From contig CM068545.1 in assembly GCA_035048495.1 (NCBI GenBank), positions 24,338,741 through 24,402,740 of the forward strand: a stretch of DNA of 64,000 nt. The letters run 5' to 3'. The notes beneath the pieces were generated by a model. It ran no database searches. It worked only from the letters and a program-made list of their open reading frames with translations, and was not told where the DNA came from. Positions 46,195-58,199 of the stretch are shown one piece after another. Positions within the stretch are counted from its first letter, which is position 1. Each line of letters starts with the position of its first letter. The DNA comes from Euptelea pleiosperma. Taxonomy: Eukaryota; Streptophyta; Magnoliopsida; Ranunculales; Eupteleaceae. A program made the position numbers and the translations under genes.

Positions 46195-47992
46195 CACAAA
46201 TCAAATTAATAATATCTAGTTTTGTAGTAGGTTTCACAATTTGGTCATAATTTACTCAAATCTCATCGCAATGGCGTAAGCTGGCCTCTTTAGAAAGCTA
46301 ATCGAATAAACTTCCTATCACTATCAACATTAAGGCATTTAGACAATTTTCACAAGAGGATATACTGTTTTAAGTAAAGAGATGAAATTGGACGGCATAA
46401 TTTTGATCATTGGAAAAAAAATTATTAAAATTGGATACAATGGAATGCATAAATTAAAGAGAAGAATCAAGGTAACACTATTACTCAGATTAGAATTTGC
46501 CTTCTTCGAAGGGTCTAGCTCATGACAAATTTACTGGTGTATCAAATTGCTGCTGTTACGAAGAAATCATTATTTGATGTGCCAATATTACGGGTCTTCC
46601 CATGGTCTCCAACTAATTTTGAAGAGGTCATAATACCATAAAGTATGTTGAGACCTAGTTGACATTGATTGTATAATTAGACTAAAGGTCAAGATTTAAC
46701 AGACTTTCACTCACTTCATGTTCATTGTTTAAACTATTATGATTATGGTAGGACAAACTTAAAATTTGAACATATTTATGTGTAATATATGTCTTTTAAT
46801 CATAATCGAGTGAGTAGTTTTTCAAATGTGATCAAACCTAAAAAGCTATTCTACTAAAAGACAATGTTACCGAGGCCGACAACGCGCCACTAAACTGCCT
46901 GGTGGAGTGGCATAGCCGTTGGTGGTGCTGACATGCAAGTGATTCTGGTCAGAGTCGCTGCATAGGTATTTAAAACCAAAGCTATTGGAGAGGCACAGAG
47001 GGAAAGGTGATATATTTCAGCATTTGTTGGACACCTGGCTAAACAACTCCTAAAGTAGAAAAGATTATTTTCCTAAACTTGAGTTCTTTCTAAAGAGAAA
47101 ACACAAATCAAAACAATAATATCTAGTCTTGTACTAGGTTTCACAATTTGGTCATAATTTACTCAAATTCCATAGCAATGTAAGCCTGGCCTCATTAGAA
47201 AAGCAAATCGAATAAACTTCCTATCACTACCAAAACTAAGGCATTCAGAAAATTTTCACAATATATTGTTTTAAGTAGAGTGATGAAATTGGACAGCCTA
47301 ATTTTGATCCTGGGAAAAGAAGATACTTTAATTTTTGTTAAAATTTGATACAATGGATTGCTTGAGCTAAAGAGAAGAATCAAGGTAACACCACTGCTCA
47401 GATTAGAATTTGCCTTGTTCGAAAGGTCCAGCTCATGACAAGTTCAATGTTGTATCAAATTGTTGTTGTGACTTGTGAGACGGAAGATATCGTTATTTGA
47501 TGTGCCTATGTTACGAGTCTTCCCATGGAATGGATAACCTCTCCAGCTAATTTTGAAGAAGTCCGAATCCCATAAAGTATGTTGACCTAGTGGACATCGA
47601 TTGTATAATTAGACCAGAGGTCAAGATTTAACAGACTTTCACTCACTTCCTGTTCATCGTTTAAACTACTGTCTTGAAGTTCTGAAAATTTAAACATGTT
47701 TTTATGAGTGTGATTTGTCTTTTAATCATAATCGAGTGAGTAGTTTTTCAAGTGTGACCAGACCTATAAAGCAATTCTACTACAAGGAAACGTTACCGAG
47801 CCCGACAACGCGCCGATAAACTGCCTGGTTGAGCGGCATAGCCGTTGGTGGCGCTGACATGCAAGTGATTCTGGTCGGATTCGTTGCATAGGTTTTTAAA
47901 ACCAAAGCTATTGGAGAGGCACAAAGGGAAAGGTGATATATTTCAGCATTTTTTGGACACCTGGCTAAACAAATCCTAAAGTAGAAAAGATC
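46195..47992. repeat. ~0.9-kb tandem duplication ending next to the TCP gene
   Basis: 46195-47066 is repeated at about 47102-47992 with an offset of 907-926 bp. Shared anchors, in order, are gtttcacaatttggtcataa, ctaatcgaataaacttcc, gattagaatttgcctt, ataatcgagtgagtagtttt, gccgacaacgcgcc-like DNA, gcatagccgttggtgg, gacatgcaagtgattctggt and aaccaaagctattggagagg. The GC-rich block near 46870-46960 and 47795-47890 is the best preserved. The right copy ends about 300 bp beyond the TCP stop codon. Confidence 0.9.
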
Positions 47993-48297
47993 AGGCGAGA
48001 GCACACAAAATCCCATTTTCGCAGCAATCAATGTAGGAATCAGACAAGACAATACATAAGATAAACCTGAAAAAAATAAGCCTAATTGCCAAGTTTTGAT
48101 GATATCAAGAAAGAAAGTAGTCATGGTAGTAAAACACGTAGAGCCAAAAAGCACTTAAGGAAGAAAGAGAAAGTGAGAAATCAACGGGCACAGTGATAGA
48201 GAGAGAATTAAATTAGAATGAAAATCGGCTTAGTGAGTTTCTAATTTCTTACCCGCACGGAAGAAGACGAGTCGAGTCTTCTGTCTCTTCCAGCGTT
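47993..48297 (-). other. TCP gene 3' flank, probable 3' UTR
   Basis: The 305 bp between the tandem duplication and the TCP stop contain no recognised domain. A minus-strand open frame (48154-47780) crosses from this stretch into the duplication, but it matches no family I know and is closed by a stop in the sister copy. Most of it is likely 3' UTR. Confidence 0.5.
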
Positions 48298-49605
48298 TTA
48301 GCTTCTCCCCTTTCCCTTCGGGTCTAAATGCCTGCCCCCATCGCCGTAACAGAGATGCAGGCGGCCATCAAACCCAGCTGGGAACTGTGTATCCGCAGGT
48401 GCAGCAGCGGAAGCCCCATTCCCGATAAAGAACGGCATGTTTGGTCCGTCTACAGTTGAAGAAAGCCTCTGAAGATGAGGCAACGGAGTTGGTGAATTGG
48501 ACTGAAGGGTCCCCCGATTGAAACCAGAAAGGCCGGAAGATATGGTGAAATTGAGATTGTAATCGCTCCCAGCCGCAGAGACAACTGGTATGAGATGATC
48601 TTGCAGGAACGAGAACTGCTGTAGCTCCGGATGATGATCGCCCATGAAATGAGGCTGTGGCACCATCATTGTGTGGGGTGACAGAGAGTTAAGGAAATGG
48701 GTTTGACCGGAAAACCCAGATGAGTGATGGGTTCTTGATGACGCTGGCCCAAAAATCCCCGGACTGAAGTAATCTATTGGGGTGGTGGAAGGCATTTGCC
48801 GGGTTGACCTGAGAACGAAATTAGTGCTACCAAGGTTGCCATTGTTGTTAGCACCACCAGTGAGAAGTTCAGTGAAAGAAGAGCTCTGGGAATTAGGGTT
48901 TATATTCGGTTGGTTGGCAACATGAGACTCTTCCTTCTCTTTCTCCTTCTCTTTTGCTGCTCTTTCCCTAGCGCGCTCTCTGGCTTTAACGCGAATTTCG
49001 GATCGGGAGAGAGATAAAACCGAGCCCTTGCTCGTCTCCGAAGTGCTGCTGCAAGCGGATTTCGTCAAGGAAATGTGCTGTTGGTGCTGCTGATAGGAGG
49101 GATCAGTCTCGAACTCAACCTCGGCAGGTTCGAATCCATGCTCAGACGCGCTGAGCTTTTCGTCGCTTGGTTGTTTTGGTGTATCAGGAAACGGACAGTT
49201 AAGTGAAGGCAGCTCGGCGATAGCATCAGCTGCAGCTCTTATGAGCCACTCCACCGCTTTGCTAGGCTGATCGTAACCTAGACGGTCCTGAAGGTCATAA
49301 AACTGTATAGCTGTGGAAACTGAGAGACGAACCCTGCGATCTCTAAGCCCTTTCGCCGTTATAACCTTGCTGTGGCGATCTTTCCCTCCAGATGCTCGAG
49401 AAACCCTATAAATCCTCGACGAGGGCCACCCGCCACGAAGGCGACCAACTTCAATTCCACCACCATTTCCTCCTTTGCCTTCTCCATCTTCATCTTCATA
49501 TTGGTATTGTTGACTTACTTTTTGCCCTATTTTATTGGAATCTCTTCTACCATTAACGACCCTCCTCAGCTTACACTCCTGCGTTTGAATCTCGTCCGCC
49601 TCCAT
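48298..49605 (-). CDS. CIN-class TCP transcription factor, TCP2/TCP24-like, miR319 target
   Basis: A single exon encodes 435 residues. The TCP domain spans about residues 73-131: basic region [20 protein letters not shown], then helix 1 ([14 protein letters not shown]), loop and helix 2 ([18 protein letters not shown]). An arginine-rich R domain ([20 protein letters not shown]) lies at about 202-221. The miR319 site covers codons 364-370. Domain, R domain and site together place it with Arabidopsis TCP2/TCP24. These nuclear class II TCPs bind GGACCA-type DNA and restrain cell division in leaf margins; that role is inferred from the family. The start MEADEIQTQ matches the usual N-terminus of this group as I recall it. 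No break is visible. It is isolated, with repeats on both sides. Confidence 0.97.
   Translation of the reverse strand: MEADEIQTQECKLRRVVNGRRDSNKIGQKVSQQYQYEDEDGEGKGGNGGGIEVGRLRGGWPSSRIYRVSRASGGKDRHSKVITAKGLRDRRVRLSVSTAIQFYDLQDRLGYDQPSKAVEWLIRAAADAIAELPSLNCPFPDTPKQPSDEKLSASEHGFEPAEVEFETDPSYQQHQQHISLTKSACSSTSETSKGSVLSLSRSEIRVKARERARERAAKEKEKEKEESHVANQPNINPNSQSSSFTELLTGGANNNGNLGSTNFVLRSTRQMPSTTPIDYFSPGIFGPASSRTHHSSGFSGQTHFLNSLSPHTMMVPQPHFMGDHHPELQQFSFLQDHLIPVVSAAGSDYNLNFTISSGLSGFNRGTLQSNSPTPLPHLQRLSSTVDGPNMPFFIGNGASAAAPADTQFPAGFDGRLHLCYGDGGRHLDPKGKGRS
48497..48516 (-). promoter_or_regulatory. miR319 target site in TCP coding sequence
   Basis: The plus strand reads ttggactgaagggtcccccg. Its first 13 bases equal the 5' end of miR319 (uuggacugaaggg...), so the TCP mRNA (minus strand) carries the complementary ggaccctTCAGTCCAA-type site. 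It encodes RGTLQSN. Mismatches fall in the miRNA 3' half, as in known TCP2/3/4/10/24 targets. Confidence 0.95.
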
Positions 49606-51319
49606 ACCGCTCTCATACCTCTCTCGAGTATACTAAATTTGGTTTTCTTCTCTCTCTCTCTTTCGCATGTTTTATACAGAAATCGATATATCGTGCTCGA
49701 GGCCGGAAAAATTGTCAGCTCAAGATTACTTTTTGCAGTCCGAAAAGCAAAGCCTCTTGAGTAGATTAGCTGCAGTGAGCAGAAATGGCTCAGTCGCCTG
49801 CGAAAGTGTATCAGATGCTTAATCGTACAGCCGCTTAAGAGATGAGACTGAGATCAAAAATTCGAAAAAAAAAAAAAAAGATCACTTTGAGCCAAACCGA
49901 ACCTATTATTAGTTTTTACTTAAAGATGACGAAAGTTAAAAAGCGAAAGGAAGAAAAAAGAAAAGGTCACCTCACCTTAAATCCTTGTCTGAGCTTTTTT
50001 GCTGCAGAATTAAGTTTCTTGGAGCTAAGAAAATGGCGGAATCGAACAATTAAGACGTAATTACTTTCGCGTCCCTTTCTATCTGCGATTTAGACTCTGA
50101 TCTGAGCTTTTCTTTTTTTTTGCTGCGTATTAAAGATAATATATAGCTAGACGTACGCATTAAAAAAGATCAAAAGAGCTTACTATTTCTCCAATTTTAG
50201 CTCCGATCTGCGCTTCTGCAACAGATTTAAGCTTCCTGACCTTAAAAATGGCAGAATTTAACAGCTGCGACGTTAACTTCGTTCTTTGTTTACTTCTCCG
50301 ATCGGGAACTGAAGCTTCGACGAGCTAATACTTCCATGAAATGGTTGAAGAAATTATCCAGCATCACGGATCTGTGTTTTAGGCTCTTGTTCCCAAATTT
50401 CGCAGATTGGTTCCTGAATCACAAAATATGAACATAACGACAATACAGTTTGTTAAGCAAAACTTTCAACATCTGTCATTCTCTCAATAACTGCTGAGAA
50501 AAGTTGAAAACTGGGATGATGAGGCCTTAAATAATCAAAAGAACTCAAATCGACAAAGAAATCAATTAATGCAACTTACTATCCCGAACGGATCGACACC
50601 TTTCACCTCCGATTTGATCCTAGGCCGATTAGTGAGGTTAAGAACGACGAGACGACCTACTTGGCTAGTTTGTTTCCCGATTTCTCTTGCGAACGCGGAT
50701 CTCGTGTGCTGGTGTTTCCTGCTACCGGCTGCGTTTTCGAGTTTCGATATCCGAACGCAAAAATCCTCTCTTTTTTGTAGTAAATCCTACGCACACACAC
50801 ACACACACGGACTCTCTCACTCTCCTCCTTCGAAGTGTACGGCAAAGTTCTTAGCTCTCTCCCAAATTCTACTCTTCGTTCACTGCTAGTCTTAAAACCG
50901 CTCCAGACATCAAACCGCCATACACGGACCTTGAATTTGCTTGAAAATGAAGGATTTCTTACCTAGAGTTTCATGAAATTCGACTTCCAGGTCTCTCTCT
51001 CTCTCATTCTTTTGTGCAAGAAGATAAGAGGAGGGCGAAGGAGTTCTTAGGGTTCTCGTCTGAAAAAAATGAAAAAAAAAAACAGGAAAAAAATTAGCGG
51101 TTTTATCCGAAATCTGGGAGAGAGCTCGGTTTTTTATGCCCTAAGCGTTCCCCATTCGAGCAATCACCGGGCTTATCGGGAAGGGAGTTTACAGACACAG
51201 CGCCGTTCCCCCTTAAATAATGTTTATATTACCAATTACCCCTCATTCTTTATCAAATTCCAGATGTATCCCTCTGTCTTTTTCCTTTGTATTTTTATTT
51301 TTTATTATTATTTTTTTAA
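49606..51319 (-). promoter_or_regulatory. TCP upstream region and 5' leader
   Basis: Read on the minus strand, a GA-rich tract (inverse of ttctctctctctctttc, 49648-49664) and a possible TATA element (tgtataaaac, about 49670-49680) lie within 80 bp of the start codon. Further up are a (CA)n tract at 50790-50809 and another CT tract at 50995-51005. GA-rich leaders are common in plant regulatory genes. A 5' UTR intron is possible but not proven. No other gene was recognised. Confidence 0.4.
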
Positions 51320-51698
51320 GGGTCGGGCTCAAGGGACCCCCATTTCTGACCCCCATCTTGGCGTACCCACATAGAAGATGAATCAATGGCTGATTTTTGG
51401 TGAGGATGATCTCTATGGGGAGGAGATCATCCTCACAAAAATTCAAATCATTCTGATATTCATAGACTGGTTTAGAAGCTGAAGTATTATGGACCGTCGA
51501 TTTTTACCGTGTAATTTTAAAACCACATTTGATGGGGTTAGAAATTTCAGAATGGGCTGATTTTTTGTTGGGGTGATCTAAATGGTGAGGTTATCATCCC
51601 CATCAAAAAATCAGCCATTGATTCATCTTCTACGTGGGTACGCCAAGATGGGGGTCAAAAAAGGGGGTCAGAAATGGGGGTCCCTTGAGCCCGAACCC
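51320..51698. mobile_element. MITE with gggtcgggctc ends, core type 2, upstream of TCP
   Basis: The left end gggtcgggctcaagggaccc is inverted at the right as gggtcccttgagcccgaacc. Inside, acccccatcttggcgtaccc and gatgaatcaatggctgattt are likewise inverted. It is the sister of the element at 14036-14388. Flanks are T/A homopolymers, so the 8-bp duplication cannot be judged well. Confidence 0.85.
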
Positions 51699-52024
51699 TT
51701 TTTTTAATAAGACAATAAGAACATATAATAAAAGTGGGAAGACAAAAATGAAATAAATAAAAAATGGGTTTAATTTATTTTTTGATAAGTAGATTTGTTT
51801 AATTTTTAGAAATTTAATGGTTTAATGTTAATCTTCCATTAATGATATTGCCAGGCATTTTTTAAATAAAAAGGGGCATTTGAAAAAGTTCAAGAACAAC
51901 CAACAAAAATTTCAAAAAATCAAATAAAGATGGCATTAAAATAATGCACCTGGCATTATCACTTACCTTTTCCATAATTAATTATTTTTGTTTGTTTGGG
52001 CATTTAAAAGGCAACAAGACATGC

Positions 52025-52060
52025 ATTTTGTTTGTGGGGTGGGGGGTGGGGGGTGGGGGC
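52025..52060 (+). repeat. G-rich tract, possible G-quadruplex
   Basis: ggggtggggggtggggggtg and the following ggggg make four G-runs close together, adjoining the left end of a fold-back MITE. Confidence 0.7.
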
Positions 52061-52467
52061 GCATTTTGCTTGTGTCACAAGATGTTGTGACGGAAGCCGG
52101 TCACAGCAGTCAATAAGAGCCACGTGGCACATGATCATAGGGAGTTTACCGTATGGATGTTTAGCCAGTCCCTCGGCGGACCTACAACCCAAAAATCAGC
52201 ATGATTAGTGATTTAAAACCTTTAGAGTTTTGCACCCAAATAACGCTCAATAATGCTCAAATTCCTACCGTTAAAATCAACCCATGAAAATAACTTCAAT
52301 CGAATCGGTTAGAAATCACTAATCCGGCTGATTTTTTGTGTACTGGTCCACCGAAGGAGTGGCCAAACATCCATACGGCCGTTGTCCTATAATAGTATGC
52401 CACGTGGCACGTATTATGTGCTGTGACTGGCTTCCGTCCCAACATCTTGTGACACAAGTTTTACTCG
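52060..52467. mobile_element. fold-back MITE, core type 1 in a 'gtgtcacaagatgttgtgac' shell (copy g)
   Basis: The outer arms cttgtgtcacaagatgttg and acggaagccggtcacagca are inverted at right (gctgtgactggcttccgtc, acatcttgtgacacaag). The inner arms are core type 1 (gccacgtggcacatgatc, accgtatggatgtttagcc, ggcggacctacaacc). The shell differs from copies d, e and f; the far right ends ttttactcg, as in copy d's neighbours. No target duplication was found. Confidence 0.75.
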
Positions 52468-52619
52468 TTAAGAGTAAAGTAGACACCTAATTAATGGCAA
52501 AATCCCTGTGTACTTAAGATTTGAAACATGTGAATAAAGGACTAGAGATACAAATTTTTTTACCCAATTAAGAGAAGGATAATTATAGTGTCCAACTACA
52601 TTTGACTCAAACTAACGTT

Positions 52620-52877
52620 GTGGCCCCACGTTGGTGAGCCCCTAGATCTGATTCTGGATGAGGATGATCTCCTCACCATTGAGATCATCCTCAGGCAGAG
52701 TTTTCTGACCCCACCAAAATGTGCTCTTCATTATGAGCCGCTCATTTTCTGAAGAGCAAATTTGGTGGGGTCAGAAACTTCAGAATGGTCTGATTTTTTT
52801 TTTCTGATGATCTAAATGATGAGGAGATCATCCTCACCCAAAATCAGCCCTTGGGTCTCTCCCATGTGGGCCCCACA
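52620..52877. mobile_element. core-2 MITE with extra inner palindrome
   Basis: The outer arms gtggccccacgttggtgagc and ggatgaggatgatctcctca are inverted at the right (gaggagatcatcctcaccc, catgtgggccccac). The centre is itself a hairpin (ctgaccccaccaaaatgtgc / gcaaatttggtggggtcag). Target duplication not seen. Confidence 0.7.
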
Positions 52878-52879
52878 GT

Positions 52880-54590
52880 GCTCGTTTCGTTCGAGTCAAA
52901 CCGACGGTGACCTTAAAACAACTCTAAATAGAAATATCTAGTATAGTAAGGGCAAATGATTTTTCCAAGGAGCTTTCTATCTCTACCAGTCAACATTTGA
53001 CAGAAATACCCTTCTCATTTCATATTTGACTTTTATAAAGATTGATAAGATCTAGGGGCATTTTCATCAAATAGTGTCAAATATTAACTAGAAAAGGTAA
53101 AAAGCTCATTGGAAAAATCATTTTCGACTAAAATACATGAGTTTTCTAGATACACAGGGAGTAAGGCATGCGTGTGATGGCACGAGCGTACAAAAAAATT
53201 GATGAAGAAAAATAGAGATTTTGTACCCATAAACCGAAAATCATGACATTAGAGGGATAAAATTTTCGAATGCAATTGTAGAATTTTTTTCGCCAATCAA
53301 GAGTAAGGCATGCATGTGCACATGGAAGGGGGAGAAACATAATCAAAGCTTAAAGGAGGCAACTAAGAGAGGGAGGGAGAGAAGGCATTTGTAGCATCGT
53401 AAGTCCAACAATTCAAAATATAATCCTAACATCCAAACTGCTCTAGACTCCAACCCTCGAATAGAACCTAGGAGGGATTTATAGCAAGAACAAAATAAAT
53501 AACAATGCGATAAGAATTTGAATCTTATAAAAGCTGAAGGATGCTAAACAAGATCCGTTAAAGTAAACATAATCTTTGTGAAGATGGATAATCCTTAGAA
53601 ACTTGGGAGTTTTTACACACAAGTTTTGTAGACCTTGGGCCTTTAACTGCATCAACTTTCCTCTTGTCAGAAAGAACTTGACCCTCCAACAATCATTCTT
53701 GAACCATTCATGTACACCTTCGCTAGTATTATGAAGTTTTCTCATGCTCATCGACGTGTTTTACCACTTTACATTCTTATGTGGTCCTTTTATATGACCT
53801 ACTAAGAAAATAATGATTACCAATCCACTTATTTCTTGGTAAAAATTATGGATAACATCGGGGTCTAGCCATGGTGATGTTAAGTAGCATTTGGTCGTAC
53901 TTGCTTATTGATCCATCTCTACCACTCTAGATCTTAATTACATACTAATATTTAGAGTCGAAAAGGATAAAGCTTTGTTGCACTCTTGGTTTTTCCATGA
54001 CCATCACAAGTTGACTCCCATAATCTCATGTATGTTTATGGTTTAAGCCATGGTGTTGGCTAAATGTTGCCCTGGCAGTGACTCGATTAGACAAGGCATC
54101 GACCATCCTCATTAACATCAATAATGTTTTGATTTACGTACTTTCTTTCCTTGTCTCTTTGGCAAGTTCGTGCCACACTAGTCATTGTTTGTTCCCACTT
54201 CATCTCCTATAATGTTTTTATAGTGACAAAACTCCAATTTTATGACCACCACAACCACCTTCTCCACTTACACCGGCCAGTAGATCCACAAGAAAAAAGA
54301 ATGGTTTCTAACCCCAAACAACCCAAATATGGCTAAAAAATAAGCCTTGATAAAGAACTTGCTCTAATTATATAGAACTACTCAAGAACACTAGAAGAAT
54401 GAAGTTCTTGAGGAAGAAATTGCTCCAATACCAATTTTTCTACAGACTGAACTTGGGTTACCCAAATAAGGTCCGCTATTAGAAAGTAACAATACAAACA
54501 CTCCAAACACCAAATATATGGGATAATGCTCAATTCTATTAAATCACAACTTAGAGTAGAAACCCAACACCCAAACAACCCCTTACTACC
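52880..54590. other. gene-free stretch, nothing recognised
   Basis: AT-rich DNA with a tandem-like reuse of agtaaggcatgcRtgtg at 53160 and 53302. No coding similarity or RNA gene was found. Confidence 0.4.
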
Positions 54591-54599
54591 ATATGAAAA

Positions 54600-54930
54600 A
54601 ACCTAGAATAGAGTGATTATAACATAAACAAAAAAATGATTATGGAGTAAGAACTTAACATATTAGAGGTTGACATATGTAAATGCTCTCCTATTAAAGA
54701 TACCAAAGATGTGTTGGGAATAAACACACCCTTAGATGCGAAGCTAGAAGAAGAAACAACTAACAAGCAAATCACAACACAATATATACATGGTTCGCCC
54801 AATATGGGCTACGTCCATGGAGATCGCAATCGATTCATTACTGAGAACAAGAGATCGCCAACAAATGAACCAAACCTCCTCTTAGGGTGTCAACTAGCTA
54901 ACCAAGAGCTATGAACCCTATTCATATATC
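54600..54930 (-). repeat. Ty1/copia-type LTR fragment, antisense
   Basis: The minus strand reads gatctccatggacgtagccc, then ttgggcgaaccatgtatata, the same conserved block as in the fragments at 38.7 and 42.0 kb. No other retroelement part adjoins it clearly. Confidence 0.6.
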
Positions 54931-55719
54931 TGTATGCAAGGATCTTGACCTTCTTGCACTCAATCCATCCTTTTTCCAATGCTTTCTATCACGGGCGACG
55001 CTCCATGTAGTGCATAGCTAGTTCACTTTCAGTGGGCAAATTCAGCCTTTCTTTGTTTGAAACTCTCAGAGTCAAACTGGCCGTCTCCCAACAAGCATCA
55101 CAAAAAGGTCTATCTTGCCCCATCTTTCTTTGAAGAAAAGAAGTTGTATCAAACCTCCTCTGTCGTAGAAGCCTGACATGATGATACAGTACCCGAACAA
55201 AGAAGATTCTTCTATTCTCATGTTACTTTCATTAGTCTTCAAGCAAGGGACTATCACTCATATAAGGTTCGACTAAGCGGTCTCTAAACAAGCTCTAAAC
55301 GTACCTTTTTTTTCAATTGAGGAAGATTCCCATTCATCATCGTAATGTGATTTTATAAGAGTAACAGAAAACCTAAAATAGATTCTCCTTACTCATATTA
55401 CTCAAAATAATCAAAGATGACTTAAAATAAAAGTCTTTAACCCTAAAACCATAAGACAACCATCGGATCTGATCTTATAATGAATGAACCAAATTAATCC
55501 TTGAGATTACAATTCCATATAAAAGAAAACTAATGAATTTTCCCCTACTAATGATACTCCTTAGAAATCTTAATTTTTTCTTAGATGGCATACCAAAAAT
55601 ATCTTTTTACATGCATTGTATGAAGACATCACAAAAAAAATTTGCACGTAAATTTTAGCTCTTTATGGTCACATGTGAAGCCTCATGATTTTCACAAGAT
55701 AGCCAAATATTATACATGC

Positions 55720-55726
<7 letters not shown>
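54931..55726. other. gene-free stretch, nothing recognised
   Basis: AT-rich DNA without recognised coding sequence or repeat borders. Short open frames on both strands match nothing I know. Confidence 0.4.

Positions 55727-55783
<57 letters not shown>
55727..55783. repeat. (TG)n microsatellite, ~28 units
   Basis: An uninterrupted TG run of about 57 bp follows a short (TA)n tract. It is the longest simple repeat in the window. Confidence 0.97.
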
Positions 55784-55785
<2 letters not shown>

Positions 55786-57049
55786 CTGAGCTTCTACGCC
55801 TCCAATGAACGTCGGGTTATGTTATAGAAGAATTGAGCTTACTGTTAGGTTGGCTATTCAGAGCCAGCAATTGGCTGCCAGATTTATATATGGTTTGACA
55901 TTCAACAATGGTTGGCTTTTAGCCACCGACCAGTATAAAAAAACTCCAATGCTCTCTTGTGCACTCTGGCCAGAACATGACGACCGAGTTTGCTAGCTCC
56001 GCGCACCAGCGCATGCACTCTTCTGCTATCAATAAAACCGAACACAAAAAACCCAGTGCGTTTTGTAGATTGAGACTTGCAGTATATATATATATATATC
56101 TTCTAATGGTTACTTTTGCAAAGACCAATCAAATGCTAACACAAAATCCTCTTTTGACATGCTATATCTTTTGTAATATGTCACGTTGACCAAAAGGAAA
56201 CTTTTTCTCCTGTAAAGTGAATTAAAAAGCATGTGAAAAATGAATGTGTCAGCATCACATTAGTCTCACCCCAACCATTGAATAAATAATCTTTTTGAAA
56301 TTTTACATAAAGTTTAAACACCTAGCAACAATTACACTCTAGGCTCAATATATTCCTACCAAAACTCTAGAGTGGCATTGATGTCTAATACAAGACAACA
56401 CGACTAAGTTTTACCTAGGTGTCTTATAGTTGCATCTCCATACACTATGCATGAGTATTCCTCAACATGTTCTCTTTCATTGTTATTATAGTTATTTCCT
56501 ACTGAGTAAATGTAATAGACATGGTGCCTCAAACTTGTAACATAAAGCCCACCTAACTTGAACTTGCGCTTGACCTTTTTCTTTTTTAGAGGAGGAAGCT
56601 TTGGTTATGTAGGACCATAACCATGTAGTAAAAAGGAAGAAAATTACATTCTTGCATATTTAATCTGCTAGCATCCTTTCCTTATTCAAGATGGAATAGA
56701 AAGAGCTAGGGAACTAGAAAGGGAAAAGAAAAAATCACTAATATATAGAGTTACAATATTTAGTAAGATAGTCAATATCTCGATTTGCTTTTCTATAAGC
56801 AGTTGATGCTTCCCAAAAAATAAAACTCTTATTTAAGAATTTTTGCAATCAAGTGAGAGCATAATAATAGGTTTCTAAGGCCATTTCGAAGTTATATTTA
56901 TGTGGTTGGTATCGATCTCCATCGTATTAGTTCAAATGTACACATGATGGATAGTAACTTCGGAGTAGATCTTCTATGATTCCACCTAGCTATAATTTTT
57001 CTGATAGATCCACTGGTGTTGATGCTTCAAACCCCATACTATGAGGGTT
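55784..57049. other. gene-free stretch with a (TA)n tract
   Basis: No coding similarity was found. A (TA)n tract lies at 56083-56098. The right part may be eroded L1 DNA. Confidence 0.4.
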
Positions 57050-58190
57050 CTAATTATATCAAGTTTCTTTTTTGTGGAGATAAATAATTTCGAGGTTCTA
57101 TGACTCAAATACTTCTCTATTATAATTTGTCTTCAACAGCATGGTTGCAATCATCAAATCTATTTCTTGTGTCTCAGATCTTTTCAACAATTTCGTTTAG
57201 GGACAAAAAGCAAGATTGAAGAAGATCTACTATTCTGTTCCACAACCAAATATAATAGATGGTAGCTTAAAATATATGTTGTCTTTTTCACATAATTTAC
57301 CACAATTTTGCTACCAAAAGCCATAATAATCCAAGACAATTCCTAATCCCAGCTTCTAATAGCTCTCCTCTTATATTTTTTGGGTAAGCAAAGAATTTAT
57401 TGTCACAAAAGCTACGTATGAATGATAGGATGGGATAGCTAGGGCGATGATCCTTGACGTCAAAGTCTAGATACTTACATAACAAACTTGGGAAATCAAT
57501 TGTCTAGGTCTTGGAATAACCTTTATGTGCAGTCTATCACGCCAAAAAGTGAGTTGCCTGATTCCTACTACTATGATGTACGTGCTTGATTATTAAAGTC
57601 TAAGTAGGTAGTATAGATGGTATATAGTCATGCAAATTAAGAGTAGTAGTCCACAAAAAAAATCGATTTGCCCCTTCAAATAGTCAATGATGGCTTTGGC
57701 ATCTCCTTCTAGCTCTATCCGGTGCAACTTCAATTCTAAAGCTAGATGGGCCCCTCTGTGATGGCAAACACTTCAGCCTTTTCTACTGATGTGGTGAAGA
57801 CGTTGATCGTTAGCGCAATAATGATACACCATGATGATCTTTAACTATAATACTCATTGATGCTATCATATATAGCATTTTAAAACAAGCATCCACATTT
57901 ATTTTCTGACCTAGTGAGCTAGTATGTGGACAATTATTGGTTTATGACTAATGTTTTTTGTGGGATAGCCATATCATGCTCATTTTGTGCCTCATGTACC
58001 AGTGCATACAACTAAGAAATTAATACATTTGGTATGTGATGTTTCCCCTCAAAGATAATGAAGTATATATCTATGTGTCCATATTGTCCATGTTATGTTA
58101 ACGCAAAAGTAATCCCAATTATAAGCATCCGAAGCATAACATCACACTCACATGATCTTTGCCGAAATATAGGAGCATTCGGTAGAACCG
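57050..58190 (-). pseudogene. L1 LINE 3' part with RNase H-like domain
   Basis: On the minus strand, 57910-57690 reads VNVDACFKML, then SIIVKDHHG, KAEVFAITEG and, after a frameshift, AHLALELKLHRIELEGDAKA followed by IIDYLKG. This is the RNase H-like domain carried at the C-terminus of plant L1 elements. The first acidic residue (VNVDAC) and the glutamate of AEVFAITEG are visible, but frame breaks make it inactive. It is the downstream part of the LINE whose RT end lies at 58.87-60.0 kb. Confidence 0.75.
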
Positions 58191-58199
58191 GTGAACTAC

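Noticed and set aside
47780..48154. 124-codon minus-strand open frame beside TCP
   Set aside because: It crosses the border of a tandem duplication, has no known domain, and the sister copy carries a stop in the same frame.
49372..49764. 130-codon plus-strand open frame opposite the TCP gene
   Set aside because: It is the antisense shadow of the GC-rich TCP coding sequence and resembles no protein family.
50569..50889. 106-codon plus-strand open frame upstream of TCP
   Set aside because: It overlaps a (CA)n tract and the probable TCP leader or promoter, and matches no family.
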